In this document: in pieces, positions 1-9,274 of the stretch
Position numbering within the stretch: position 1 is the first letter of the stretch
Layout of the letters: each line of letters starts with the position of its first letter
Assembly: GCF_035690525.1 (NCBI RefSeq)
Contig: NZ_DASSKM010000085.1
Coordinates: 10,867 to 74,866 of the forward strand
DNA length: 64,000 nt
Origin: Salinisphaera sp035690525
GTDB lineage: Bacteria; Pseudomonadota; Gammaproteobacteria; Nevskiales; Salinisphaeraceae
Direction of reading: 5' to 3'
Notes under the pieces: model-generated
Databases searched by the model: none
Told to the model about the DNA's origin: nothing
Seen by the model: only the letters and a program-made list of their open reading frames with translations
Position numbers and translations under genes: made by a program

Positions 1-538
1 TCTTGAGCGTGCGTAGCCGACTGCGGATATCGCGCAAGGCGAACGACAGGCCGAGCGCAGCAGCCGAACCGGCCAGCGCGATCAGGGCCGAAAACGCCAC
101 CCATAGCGGGTCGTAAACGATACCCGGCTCGATCTCCAGCGCGTACATGCCGGTGTAGTTCATGCTCACGATCGCCAGCGCCATGAAGGCGGCCCCGGCC
201 AGCCAGGTCTTATGATCCAGCCGCGTCTGGCAGGCCAATCGCAGCGCCGCCGCCGACGCCATGACGGCCATCAGCCACGACAACGCCGTGAGCACGGGAT
301 CGTAGCTCATACGAATCGGCAGCATCAGCGCGAGCATGCCGATGAAGTGCATCGACCAAATCCCGGAGCCCAGAGCCAGCGCGCCCGCGGCCAGCCAAAT
401 CCAAGCATAACGGCGCTGCGCGGCATACACGCGATCGGCGAGATCGAGCGCGGCGTAGCCGGCCAGGATCGCGACGGCGATCGACAACAGGACCAGACCC
501 GGTTGATAGTTTTTAACTAGATAAGCAGCGGCATCCAT
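1..538 (-). CDS. MHYT-domain integral membrane sensor (3' end outside window)
   Basis: The reading frame starts with ATG at 538 and runs off the left edge, so only about 179 N-terminal residues are visible. The protein is a chain of hydrophobic helices carrying two MHYT-type signatures, WSMHFIGM and, further on, VSMNYTGM. MHYT domains are membrane sensor modules, proposed to bind copper and sense gases such as O2, CO or NO, and are usually joined to GGDEF/EAL or histidine-kinase outputs. The output domain would lie beyond the window, so the function cannot be fixed. The second motif has Asn in place of His. No neighbour to the left can be seen. Confidence 0.8.
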   Translation of the reverse strand, partial: MDAAAYLVKNYQPGLVLLSIAVAILAGYAALDLADRVYAAQRRYAWIWLAAGALALGSGIWSMHFIGMLALMLPIRMSYDPVLTALSWLMAVMASAAALRLACQTRLDHKTWLAGAAFMALAIVSMNYTGMYALEIEPGIVYDPLWVAFSALIALAGSAAALGLSFALRDIRSRLRTLK

Positions 539-1216
539 AGAACGACAGCTCCGGCATCGAAGCGATACACGGCTCATGGCCGCGTGCCGTTTATAATGCA
601 ACGCGCGCCCCCTCTCACGCGCTCGATCACAAGATAAGCCGGCGGTCCGTTATCCGAACACTACGTGGTCTTGTCGGCCGCCGATGCCCGCGCACGAAAC
701 CTTTAATCATCGGTTTCGCGGCGGCAGTTCTCGAATGCGCGCGAATTCATTGTATACAAATCGACCGAAGCGAGCAGCGCTTTAGATCCGGCGCCGCCGC
801 GCGCCAGCCCGCGAACCAGGCTTTCAGTGTCTTGTAACATGAATTTATTAGCATTTTTCCCGGTCGCCCATTATCGATCCCGGCGTTTTTGATGTCCCGC
901 GAACCCCTCGCTACTGCCGATAACGTACGACGCCGTGCATCCGGCCGCCGCGGCGTATGGCGCTGCGCCGATGAACGATTGGCGTATCGCGCCGTCGCCG
1001 TCGTCGATACCGCCGGCGTGCCGGCATTCACGCGTGGCGCGTCCGGGCCGGCGGCCCCGGGCGCGTGCGTATTCCTGCACAAGGCATCGTTCATGTATTG
1101 TTGTCGATCGTGCCGATAATTTCGACGATTTTCAGGCGGCGCCGGCACGCCGCTCCAGCCTTCCACGATCCCGTGGCCGCGTTACCGCGGTCGATTCGAT
1201 AGGACACTTGATTTTC
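539..1216. other. intergenic region, no gene recognised
   Basis: About 680 bases between the divergent MHYT gene and prc. The prc frame stays open upstream to 935, but that stretch is Arg/Pro/Ala-rich with no domain signal, and a signal sequence begins only at 1217. I treat it as non-coding leader. No convincing RNA gene or terminator was seen. Confidence 0.5.
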
Positions 1217-3358
1217 ATGCGCAATTTAGCCCTGTTCTTTGTGCTTCTGGCGATGCTGTGCGTCCAGACCGGCTGTGCCGCTTCGGAAAATCAACCGACG
1301 CCAATACCGGTGCCGGATGCCGGCGCCGGCCCGGCCAAGGGCTATACCCCGCTGGTGCCGGACAACAATCAGAGCCAAATCGATCAGGAAATCGTGCGCG
1401 AGCTGCAAAACAACCACTACAACAAAATCAAGCTCGACAACGCGTTCTCGGAGCAGTTCTTCAAGGCGTACCTCAACGACCTGGACAGCACACACAGCGT
1501 GTTTCTGGCCTCGGACGTCGCCCGTCTGAAGAAAAAATACGCCGACGAACTCGACGACCAGCTCAAGAACGGCAACCTGACCGCCGCCTACGACATCTTC
1601 AACACCTATCAAAAGCGGCGCATCCAGATCGATCAGTGGGCACTCGATCGGATCGAGCAGGGGCTGGGTTCGCTCGATCTCGACGATCAGGAAATATTCA
1701 AGGTCGACCGCGAGAACGCGCCGTGGCCGGCCGGCGCCGAGGCCCGCGAGAGACTCTGGACCAAGCAGCTCGAGAACCAGGTGATCGAACTGCGGCTCAA
1801 CGATATCGATCCGGCCGAGATCCAGAAGCGGCTGACCCAGCGTTATACCAACGAACTCAAGCAGTTGCGCCAAGCCGAGCCGACCGATGCGTTCTCGGTC
1901 TACATGGACGCCTATACCCATAGCTACGACCCGCACACCGACTACTTCTCGCCCCGGCGCTACGAAGACTTCAGCATCAACATGAACCTACAGCTGCAAG
2001 GCATCGGCGCCGAGCTGCGCTCGAAGAACGGCTATGCCGAACTGGTGCGTCTGATTCCCGGCGGCCCGGCCGCCAAATCCGGCAAACTCAAGCCGACCGA
2101 CCGCATCATCGCCGTCGGCCAGGGCAAGAAAGGCGATTTCGTCGACGTGATCGGCATGCGTCTGGATGAAACCGTGCAGTTGATCCGCGGCAAGGCCGGC
2201 ACGTACGTGCGGCTGCAGATCTCGCCCCAAGACAACGGCCAGACCAAGACGATCACGCTCCAGCGCGCCAAGATCGAGCTCAAGGATCAGGCCGCCAGTT
2301 CGCGCGTCATCCATGTCAAGCGAAACGGCACCGACCACAAGATCGGGCTGATCACGCTGCCGTCGTTCTACAACGGCACCTCCGACGACGTAAAGAAACA
2401 GCTGATCAAGCTGAAAAAGGACAACGTCGACGGCATCATCCTCGATCTGCGCAACAACGGCGGCGGCGCGCTCGGCGAAGCCATGCATCTGATCGGATTG
2501 TTCATGGGGTCCGCTCCGGGCGTGCAAATCAAGGACGCCAGCGGCAATATTCAGGTGCTGGGCGACCGCAACCAGGGCGCGGTCTATTCCGGGCCGCTGG
2601 CGGTGATGACCAATCGTTTGTCGGCCTCGGCCTCGGAGATTGTGGCCGGCGCTCTGCAAGATTACGGCCGCGCGCTCATCCTGGGCAGCCGGACCTTCGG
2701 CAAGGGCACGGTCCAGACCCTGCTGCCGCTGTCCGCCGGCCAGCTCAAGCTGACCGAGGCCAAGTTCTATCGCGTCACGGGCAAGAGCACACAGGATCGC
2801 GGCGTGGTGCCGGACATCACCTATCCGTCGGCGATCGATCCGGATAAGATCGGCGAGTCTTCGCTGCCCAACGCCCTGCCCTACGACACCATTCCGCCGA
2901 CCGCCTATCCGGAATCGGACGCGATCGGGCACATGCTGCCCACGCTGAAGAAGAACCATCGTCAGCGCGTGGCCGACGATCCGGACTTCCAGTATCTGGT
3001 CAACCGGATCAAGCTGGCGCGCCAGGAGAGCAGCCAGGACACGGTATCGCTGGATATCGACAAGCGGCGCCAGGAGCAGCAGCAACTCGATCACCGGATA
3101 CTGGCTCTGGCCAACGCGCACCGCAAGGCCACGGGCAAGGAGCCGTACAAGGATTACGAGGCGTTCGAAAACGCACAGGACGAGGACGCCGAGGCGGCCA
3201 ACGGCGACGAAGCCGACCCGGTCGATACCCTGCCCGAGCAGACCCCCGGCGCGACCGGCAGCGACGAAATCGATGCCTACCAGACCGAAAGCGCCAACAT
3301 CCTGCTCGATCTGATCCATATCTATACGCAGCGGCACGGACAGAAACAAGCCGCCTGA
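1217..3358 (+). CDS. prc: tail-specific (C-terminal processing) periplasmic protease Prc/Tsp
   Basis: 713 residues, close to the usual Tsp length. The chosen ATG opens a typical export signal (MRNLALFFVLLAMLCVQTGC); the Cys could make it a lipoprotein, although Gln at -3 is a poor lipobox. After an N-terminal helical region come a PDZ domain (GIGAELRS to the VRLQI segment, about residues 250-340) and the S41 protease core. The Ser/Lys dyad is visible: Ser471 in SASASE and Lys496 in FGKGTVQT, 25 residues apart as in E. coli Tsp (Ser430/Lys455). The C-terminal part resembles the Tsp tail domain. The enzyme degrades or trims periplasmic proteins, including envelope lipoproteins and peptidoglycan hydrolases. 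It appears monocistronic. Confidence 0.95.
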   Translation: MRNLALFFVLLAMLCVQTGCAASENQPTPIPVPDAGAGPAKGYTPLVPDNNQSQIDQEIVRELQNNHYNKIKLDNAFSEQFFKAYLNDLDSTHSVFLASDVARLKKKYADELDDQLKNGNLTAAYDIFNTYQKRRIQIDQWALDRIEQGLGSLDLDDQEIFKVDRENAPWPAGAEARERLWTKQLENQVIELRLNDIDPAEIQKRLTQRYTNELKQLRQAEPTDAFSVYMDAYTHSYDPHTDYFSPRRYEDFSINMNLQLQGIGAELRSKNGYAELVRLIPGGPAAKSGKLKPTDRIIAVGQGKKGDFVDVIGMRLDETVQLIRGKAGTYVRLQISPQDNGQTKTITLQRAKIELKDQAASSRVIHVKRNGTDHKIGLITLPSFYNGTSDDVKKQLIKLKKDNVDGIILDLRNNGGGALGEAMHLIGLFMGSAPGVQIKDASGNIQVLGDRNQGAVYSGPLAVMTNRLSASASEIVAGALQDYGRALILGSRTFGKGTVQTLLPLSAGQLKLTEAKFYRVTGKSTQDRGVVPDITYPSAIDPDKIGESSLPNALPYDTIPPTAYPESDAIGHMLPTLKKNHRQRVADDPDFQYLVNRIKLARQESSQDTVSLDIDKRRQEQQQLDHRILALANAHRKATGKEPYKDYEAFENAQDEDAEAANGDEADPVDTLPEQTPGATGSDEIDAYQTESANILLDLIHIYTQRHGQKQAA

Positions 3359-3361
3359 CGT

Positions 3362-3402
3362 GCGCGCCCGGCCCGCGCGTCGCACGCGTGGGCCGGGCGG
3401 CG
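3362..3402. terminator. GC-rich hairpin between convergent genes
   Basis: A long GC-only inverted repeat (CGCCCGGCCC paired with GGGCCGGGCG) lies between the prc stop and the stop of the convergent membrane-protein gene. It could act as a bidirectional transcription stop, but there is no T-tract on either side, so it is not a classical intrinsic terminator. Confidence 0.4.
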
Positions 3403-3439
3403 CATCGGATTCAACCGGACAGAGATACCGTTCTTTGCT

Positions 3440-3862
3440 TCAGCGCTGACCGGTCATCGAGCCATAGCTCGCGCCGAGCACGGCGCCGTAGACCAAGTGA
3501 ATGGCCAAAGTGAACCCCACCACCGGCCAGCCGATCGCCACACCGAAGAAGCCGATGCCGCCGACCGGCAGGAACAACAGCATCATCGCCAGCCACGCGT
3601 ATACGCCGAAAACCAAACCGCGTACAACGGCATACCCGCCCGGCAGTCGGCGATAAAACACGGCGAACAACACGCCCCAGATCAGCGAGCCGATCACGAA
3701 GTGCCCGATCCAGCCGGTGACCAGTGGGCCACCGAGCAGCCGATGGATGATCTCGATCGTGTTGAAAGCCGACAACCGGTGCGAGAACGCCTTGACGATC
3801 ATCAGCACCGAAATCGCCACCGTGGCGATGAAGCCGGCCACGATACCCTTGCCTGGATTCAT
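3440..3862 (-). CDS. small integral membrane protein, DUF6789-like
   Basis: 140 residues with four predicted membrane segments (near residues 5-22, 45-68, 80-100 and 112-132). The pattern of Gly-rich helices with HRLLGGP and GHFVIGSLIWG is typical of DUF6789-type membrane proteins, which have no known biochemical role. The gene lies 33 bases downstream of the BamA-like gene in the same direction, so the two may be co-transcribed. No catalytic motif is visible. The family assignment is from memory and moderately sure; the membrane topology is clear. Confidence 0.65.
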   Translation of the reverse strand: MNPGKGIVAGFIATVAISVLMIVKAFSHRLSAFNTIEIIHRLLGGPLVTGWIGHFVIGSLIWGVLFAVFYRRLPGGYAVVRGLVFGVYAWLAMMLLFLPVGGIGFFGVAIGWPVVGFTLAIHLVYGAVLGASYGSMTGQR

Positions 3863-3895
3863 GAGTCTCCCTGCCTGCGCGGCAAAACGCCCAGC

Positions 3896-5218
3896 TTAAA
3901 ACGCGTTGCCGAAGGAGAGATAGACGAGCCCCTTACTCTCGCCGGAGAAGCCCACGTCCAATCGGGTCGACAGCGCCTCGCCGAGGGCGATGTGCAGGCC
4001 GGCGCCGTAGCTGAATCGGATGTCGTCGGAAAGCCCCGGCGCGACTTCCGGCGTTTCGGCCAGCAGATCGTCGGGCAGTCGCGAACGATCCAGAAAGACC
4101 CGCCCGGCGCCGCCGAACAAGGTGCCGTCGAGCCGAACGCGCCAAATATTGTAGAAGTCAAAATCCGCGAGCAACTGCTGATAACCGACGCGCGCGAACA
4201 CCCGGCTCTGGCCCAGAAAACGATCGGGATAGAAGCCCTCGAGACTGTCGAAACCGCCCAGCGAGGCGAATTCATAGAACGGCAGATCGTCGCCGCTGCC
4301 GGTGACATACTGGGCATTGACGCGCACGCCGATCAGATGGGCGGACGATCCGATCGGATGCACATAACTGGCGTCGCCGGTGAAACGCGTATAGTTGAAA
4401 TCGTTGCCGAGTTCCGGGCCGACGTGGGTGATTTTGCCGATCACGTTCCAGCCCTGCTCCGGCCGGGTCAGATCGCGCTGGGTGTTGTAGATGATCGCCA
4501 ACGACAGCGGATTGTTGTAACCGCCCTCGATACCGGGCAGATGGCCAAAGGCATCGGTGGTCGAGCGCTTGCCGGGCTCGGGATCGCCGGGGCCGATCGT
4601 GATGCGGTCGTAGCCGATGGTGCCGGCCGCCACCCAGTGCGGCGCCAGCCGGCGCGCGAGCGTGAACAACAGCGACGTACCGTGATACTCGTGCTGGCTG
4701 AGCGGATCGTCGCCGACGCTGTTGTTACCCAGGCCATAAAAATCGTGCGTCGGGCGCAACTCGTAGTGTAGCCGCACGATACCGATGAAATCGCTGCCGA
4801 ACACATGCGGCGCGCCCCAAGTCGCGACGAAACTGGTCTCGCCACCGGTCGATTGCGTGGCGCCGATGTCGAGATTCATGTGCGACTCGCCGAAATTGAT
4901 GTCGCTGAACTTGCCGCCGACGATGAAGCCGACTTCCGGGTCGTAGCCGATCTGCGGCAAGATAGCCACGTTGTGCGACGCGTCGAGTTCCTCGGGCGCT
5001 TCCGGATCGCCCGGCCGGGCCGGACCGTCATGCGGCATTGGCGGCGCTTGATTCTCGGCGATCGCCCGGCGCTCGTTGTCGATAACCACGAACTGCGCCA
5101 CGCTGCGCTCCAGATCGAGAGCCCCGCCGGCATGGGCCGGACCGGCCGCCGCCCACGACAAACCAAGCCCCAGCGCAGCGCATGCGATACGGCTTGTCGC
5201 TGTACAACGCTCCATCAT
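3896..5218 (-). CDS. BamA/TamA (surface antigen D15) family outer-membrane beta-barrel protein
   Basis: 440 residues with a cleavable signal ending at AHA-GGA near residue 30. The remainder alternates short amphipathic strands and ends in LVYLSFGNAF, a C-terminal aromatic signature used for outer-membrane insertion by the BAM complex. Internal strands (GYNNPLSLAIIYNTQRD, GRVFLDRSRL) resemble the Omp85/D15 barrel. There is no room for the full POTRA array of BamA, so this is a barrel-only relative, perhaps linked to lipid or protein export. It is followed by the small DUF6789-like membrane protein; the cargo is unknown. Confidence 0.8.
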   Translation of the reverse strand: MMERCTATSRIACAALGLGLSWAAAGPAHAGGALDLERSVAQFVVIDNERRAIAENQAPPMPHDGPARPGDPEAPEELDASHNVAILPQIGYDPEVGFIVGGKFSDINFGESHMNLDIGATQSTGGETSFVATWGAPHVFGSDFIGIVRLHYELRPTHDFYGLGNNSVGDDPLSQHEYHGTSLLFTLARRLAPHWVAAGTIGYDRITIGPGDPEPGKRSTTDAFGHLPGIEGGYNNPLSLAIIYNTQRDLTRPEQGWNVIGKITHVGPELGNDFNYTRFTGDASYVHPIGSSAHLIGVRVNAQYVTGSGDDLPFYEFASLGGFDSLEGFYPDRFLGQSRVFARVGYQQLLADFDFYNIWRVRLDGTLFGGAGRVFLDRSRLPDDLLAETPEVAPGLSDDIRFSYGAGLHIALGEALSTRLDVGFSGESKGLVYLSFGNAF

Positions 5219-5286
5219 CGCCGTATACCCCTCCCTTGCGGCGTGCCGACCGGTACGGCGCGTGCCGTCGGCACAGGCGCTATTTA

Positions 5287-5420
5287 CGTTAGCTTAACAA
5301 CGGCGAAGCGGATATGGGGAACCTTACGTAGCCATGCCCGGTACGCCGATTCCGCGCACCGGCGAGGCATCGGTTGCGGCGCGCCATTATCCCGTATGCC
5401 GGCATCTTGCTAAGCTAACG
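5287..5420. promoter_or_regulatory. distant inverted repeat in the divergent bamA-like/nhaD promoter region
   Basis: CGTTAGCTTA at 5287-5296 and its exact reverse complement TAAGCTAACG at 5411-5420 flank the 115-bp middle of the region between two divergent genes. The spacing would suit a looped repressor or paired half-operators. No regulator can be assigned; chance is possible for 10-bp arms. Confidence 0.35.
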
Positions 5421-5467
5421 GGCTTTCATCATGCAGCGGCTCGGCACCGGCGCCGAGCGTCGGGGGA

Positions 5468-6949
5468 ATGTCGATGACCGCAAAGCGTATGTTCCTGGCC
5501 TGGGCGCCAGTCGTCGGCGGCTGGCTCCTGCCAATAACCGCCTGGGCGGCCGAGTCGGGCTCGGGCGCCGCCGGCCGCGGTCTCGACTTGACCACGGCCT
5601 GGCCGGGGCTGCTGGCGCTGGCGCTGTTCGTGGTCGCCTATGTGCTGGTCGCGCTCGAGGAATATACCGATCTGCGCAAGTCCAAGCCGGTCATTCTGGC
5701 CGCCGGGCTGATCTGGATGCTGATCGCGGCCTACGTCCATTTCACCGGGGTTCCGGCCGCGGTGGAAGATGCCCTGACCGAGACCCTGGTCGAGTTCGCC
5801 GGGTTGTTTCTGTTTTTGCTGGTGGCGATGACCTACGTCAACGCCATGACCGATCGCCATATCTTCGAGGCGCTACGCACCTGGCTCGCGGCGCGCGGCT
5901 ATTCCTACCGAAAGCTGTTCTGGATCGTCGGTTTCCTGGCCTTCATCATCTCGCCGGCGATCGACAACCTGACCACGGCTCTGGTGCTTTCGGCCGTGGC
6001 GCTGGCCGTGGGCGGCGGCAACAAGCGCTTCATCTCGCTGGCCTGTATCAACATCGTCGTGGGCGCGAACGCCGGCGGCGCCTTCAGCCCGTTCGGCGAC
6101 ATCACCACGCTGATGGTGTGGCAAACCGGGGTTTTGAACTTTTTCGAGTTCTTCCGTTTGTTCGTGCCGGCGCTGGTCAATTTCGTGGTGCCGGCGGCGA
6201 TCATGCAGTTCGCCGTGCCGTCCGGCGCGCCCGAGGCCAGCGAGGACACGAGCTATGTACGCCGCGGCGGCTATGGCGTGCTGATCGCTTTCGCGGCGAC
6301 CATCGCCACCGCGGTCATCGGCCACAGCCTGTTCGATCTGCCGCCTTATCTCGGCATGATGCTGGGCCTGGCCTATCTGCAGCTGCTCATGTATTTCCTC
6401 ATGAAGACGGCGCTGCGCAAGGATCAGGCGCTGGCGGCCTATCGCGAAGCCGACGAAATGACCCCGCCCGAACTGATCCGGCACGAGGAGCGCGGCGACT
6501 CCGCCGAGCGTTTCAACGTGTTCGGGCACGTGGCCGAGGCCGAATGGGACACGCTGCTGTTCTTCTACGGCGTGCTGCTGTGCGTCGGCGGGCTGGCGTT
6601 TCTCGGTTATCTGTCGGTGCTGGCCAATGCACTGTACGGTCAAATCGGCGCTACCTGGGCCAATACCGCGATCGGCGTGATGTCGGCGATCGTGGACAAT
6701 ATCCCGATCATGGCGGCGGTGATTCAGATGCATCCGTCGATGCCGGACGGTCAATGGCTGCTGGTCACGCTCACCGCCGGTGTCGGCGGCAGCCTGCTGT
6801 CGATCGGTTCGGCCGCCGGGGTGGCGCTGATGGGCCAGGCGCGCGGTTACTACACTTTCGTCTCGCACCTGAAATGGAGCTGGGCCGTGGCGCTCGGCTA
6901 TGCGGCCTCGATCTGGGTCCATATGCTGGTCAACGCCGGTATGTTTTAG
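5468..6949 (+). CDS. nhaD: NhaD-type sodium/proton antiporter
   Basis: 493 residues with about twelve hydrophobic segments. The conserved NhaD core is readable: SPAIDNLTTALVLSAVAL, GANAGGAFSPFGDITTLMVW and a second inverted half with DNIPIMAAVIQ and SIGSAAGVALMG. The first 28 residues look like a cleavable signal (ITAWAAES), as in many NhaD proteins. NhaD exports Na+ (or Li+) in exchange for H+ and is prominent in halophilic and marine gammaproteobacteria. ATG 5468 and ATG 5474 are both possible; the GGGGGA ribosome site at 5462-5467 is better spaced for 5474. The stop overlaps the convergent XRE gene by 4 bases. Confidence 0.93.
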   Translation: MSMTAKRMFLAWAPVVGGWLLPITAWAAESGSGAAGRGLDLTTAWPGLLALALFVVAYVLVALEEYTDLRKSKPVILAAGLIWMLIAAYVHFTGVPAAVEDALTETLVEFAGLFLFLLVAMTYVNAMTDRHIFEALRTWLAARGYSYRKLFWIVGFLAFIISPAIDNLTTALVLSAVALAVGGGNKRFISLACINIVVGANAGGAFSPFGDITTLMVWQTGVLNFFEFFRLFVPALVNFVVPAAIMQFAVPSGAPEASEDTSYVRRGGYGVLIAFAATIATAVIGHSLFDLPPYLGMMLGLAYLQLLMYFLMKTALRKDQALAAYREADEMTPPELIRHEERGDSAERFNVFGHVAEAEWDTLLFFYGVLLCVGGLAFLGYLSVLANALYGQIGATWANTAIGVMSAIVDNIPIMAAVIQMHPSMPDGQWLLVTLTAGVGGSLLSIGSAAGVALMGQARGYYTFVSHLKWSWAVALGYAASIWVHMLVNAGMF

Positions 6950-7626
6950 AACGGCTCGTCCTCGTCGCCGGGTTCGCCCGGCGGCGCCGGATCGTGCCCC
7001 CGGCCGGGCGGCGGATCGGCTTCGAAGCGGCCGGCGCGCAGCGCCATCGCGGTCTCCATCGAGCTCTTGCAGAACGCCAGCACTTGGTTGAACTCGGCTT
7101 CGGGCAACTGGCGCACCGCGTCGTTGCCGCGGTAGATGTTCATCCACTTGCGGTCGCGCTCGATCATGGTCGGCAGATGACCGATGCCCCAATCCTCGGC
7201 CAGCGCCCATAAACGCGGGTTGAAACCGCGGATCAGGCTGATCAGGAACGGAATCGGGTCGTTGCGGGCCAGCAGCGAGGTCAGCCGCAGGATGAGTTCG
7301 AACGAAACGGTGGCGCTGCCCTGCTCCATCGCCTGGAGTACGGTCTTGTCTTCCAGATCGAGCGCTTCGGCCAAGCCGTCGAGCGACAGCCCGGCGGTGG
7401 TGCGCGCGTCGTGGATCGCCGCGCCCGCGCGCGTCATCCACGCGCGCTGCTCGGCCGACAGGCGCTTGCGCTGGCTCCGGTCGAGAATGAGAGTGGAGCC
7501 GATACGCAGCGTCAGCCCGCCGACACGGCCGGCCAGCGCGCCGACCGCCTGGCGTGACAGATTGAAAGTCAGGCTGGACACCTGATCAAACAGTCGGGCC
7601 CGTGTCGAATCCTCTGCTCGGCCCAT
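6946..7626 (-). CDS. XRE-type helix-turn-helix protein
   Basis: 226 residues. Residues 60-110 contain an HTH_3-like segment (AIHDARTTAGLSLDGLAEAL followed by DLEDKTVLQAMEQG), which is the XRE/Cro DNA-binding fold. The C-terminal half, with RGFNPRLWALAEDWGIGHL and NIYRGNDAVRQL, is a conserved but unnamed region, and the last 25 residues are an acidic, disordered-looking tail (PPPGRGHDPAPP). It probably acts as a transcription factor or DNA-interacting adaptor. It is convergent to nhaD with a 4-base overlap. No target is apparent. Confidence 0.7.
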   Translation of the reverse strand: MGRAEDSTRARLFDQVSSLTFNLSRQAVGALAGRVGGLTLRIGSTLILDRSQRKRLSAEQRAWMTRAGAAIHDARTTAGLSLDGLAEALDLEDKTVLQAMEQGSATVSFELILRLTSLLARNDPIPFLISLIRGFNPRLWALAEDWGIGHLPTMIERDRKWMNIYRGNDAVRQLPEAEFNQVLAFCKSSMETAMALRAGRFEADPPPGRGHDPAPPGEPGDEDEPF

Positions 7627-7799
7627 GTTCGCCTCCTGCGATCCCTATCCGTCAAGGTAGTTGTCGCCGGCCGCCTCGTGGTCGAGACGGCCGCTCTCCG
7701 AGCATACCGCGATTCGGCGGCCGGCCTCGATCGCCGGAACAAACCTGCCGGATCAAATCAGTCGCGGTTCAGCCGTCGAAGGGCGGTTTGCGGACCCTA

Positions 7800-9272
7800 T
7801 CAATGGTTGGTATCGCGCCCGCCCGCGACGGCGGCCAGATCGGATACGAACCGCCGATATTCGAGCGTGCGGCGTTCGGCCGCGCGCAGAACAAACGCCG
7901 GGTGCACGGTCATGCCCAGGCATCGACCGCGCCAATCGATACGCCGGCCGCGATAACGCGTTACCGACACCGGACGCTCGAGCAGCGACATCGCGGCCGT
8001 GGCGCCGAGCGCGACCACGATCTCGGGGCGCACACGCGCGATCTCGGCCTCCAGCCAGGGGCGGCAGGCGCGCACTTGGTCGTCATCGGGCTTGGCGTGC
8101 ACACGCGTTTTGCCCAGCGGCGTGAACTTGAAGTGCTTGACCGCGTTGGTGACATACAGCGACCGCCGGTCCAGCCCGGCGTCGGCCAGGGCGGCGTCGA
8201 GCAGGCGTCCGGCCGGGCCGACGAACGGCCGCCCGGCCAGATCTTCGGCGTCGCCCGGCTGTTCTCCGACCAGCATGATACGGGCGTGTTCCGGTCCTTC
8301 GCCGAACACGGTCTGGGTGGCCGGGCCGCATAGCCCGCAACGGCGACAGCCGGCCGCGCGCAGCGCCAGCTGTTCGAGCGAGCCGGGCGCCGCCGCTTCG
8401 GTTTGTCGGGCGAGCCTGGCCCCGGGTGACGCCGGGGTCGGTCCGCAGCGTAGATCGTCGCGTTCGCGCCGCGCCGCCGTCATCGCGGCGACATCGCGAT
8501 CCGCGCCGGCGATCAGGCCCGGAATCAGCGCGGCTTCGGGTAGGTTCTTCCAGTATTTCGCCGGCATTTCGGACATCATCGCTCGAATCTTGACCCGCGC
8601 CGGGTTGAAGATGCTGCGGTAGTAGACCCGCCAGGCATCCTCGGTGACATCGCCGTCCGGCGCCGCTGTCCGGTCGGCGCCCGGCGAAAACCATATATCG
8701 CCGCCGCCCTCCCAGTGCGCACAGCGATCGGGCGTGAGGATCGACCACCGCATGTTCGCGAAACGGCGCTGGAAGAATCCGGCCGCGTATTCAACCACCT
8801 CGTGCTCCGGCTCGAACCAGGCGACGTAACGCGGTTCCTCGAAACCGGGCTCCGCCAGAATACGAAATCGCACAAACGCCTTCATCTTGTGCACATCGCG
8901 CTTGACCGCCTTGGCGTAGCGATCCACCCGCGCCACGTCGGGATCGCCCACCAGCCTAAGCAGATGCCGCTCGCCGTGGGTAAGCCGCCATAGCAGCCGA
9001 TACAGCAGCGTCCAACGATCGGCGCTGCGATAACAGGCCGCGGCTCGGGCCAGCGTCATAAACTGCCGGGGCACCCGCGGTTCCACGCCGCCGGCCGATA
9101 CCGGCGGCGGGCTCGCGTGGCGATCGGGCTGCCACCAGAGCGCATCCGGCGCCATGCCCGCCTGCCACTGCGCCCGGGCCGCCGCCTGCCAGCCGGCGAA
9201 ATCGGGCGTGAACACGACCGCGGCGTGGCCGTTTGCCGTGGCGCGTGTACCGAACAGCGACGCCTGTTCCAT
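7800..9272 (-). CDS. DUF4130-UdgX fusion, Fe-S uracil-DNA glycosylase/binding protein
   Basis: 490 residues. The N-terminal half (about 1-260) matches the DUF4130/TIGR03915 type (RDVHKMKAFVRFR, YAAGFFQRRFANMRWSILTP). The C-terminal half is a family-4-like uracil-DNA glycosylase with Cys residues for a 4Fe-4S cluster (CRRCGLC and later Cys), the GEQPGDAEDLAG motif diagnostic of UdgX, and KTRVHAKP. In mycobacterial UdgX the His of the equivalent loop forms a covalent bond to the abasic deoxyribose; here it is near residue 392. UdgX therefore tends to trap uracil-DNA rather than release it. The gene starts 2 bases after the DUF3307 stop and belongs to an operon with a LexA box at its head. The fusion and the radical-SAM partner are a known pairing (TIGR03914/3915/3916). 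Confidence 0.9.
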   Translation of the reverse strand: MEQASLFGTRATANGHAAVVFTPDFAGWQAAARAQWQAGMAPDALWWQPDRHASPPPVSAGGVEPRVPRQFMTLARAAACYRSADRWTLLYRLLWRLTHGERHLLRLVGDPDVARVDRYAKAVKRDVHKMKAFVRFRILAEPGFEEPRYVAWFEPEHEVVEYAAGFFQRRFANMRWSILTPDRCAHWEGGGDIWFSPGADRTAAPDGDVTEDAWRVYYRSIFNPARVKIRAMMSEMPAKYWKNLPEAALIPGLIAGADRDVAAMTAARRERDDLRCGPTPASPGARLARQTEAAAPGSLEQLALRAAGCRRCGLCGPATQTVFGEGPEHARIMLVGEQPGDAEDLAGRPFVGPAGRLLDAALADAGLDRRSLYVTNAVKHFKFTPLGKTRVHAKPDDDQVRACRPWLEAEIARVRPEIVVALGATAAMSLLERPVSVTRYRGRRIDWRGRCLGMTVHPAFVLRAAERRTLEYRRFVSDLAAVAGGRDTNH

Positions 9273-9274
9273 GC

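Noticed and set aside
935..1216. 94-codon N-terminal extension of prc
   Set aside because: Arg/Pro-rich with no similarity pattern, and it would place the export signal in the middle of the protein.
7783..7812. Possible third copy of the dispersed palindromic element at the udgX 3' end (TTTGCGGAC...GGTTGGTAT)
   Set aside because: Only two short blocks match, and the second is inside the udgX coding sequence; could be chance.
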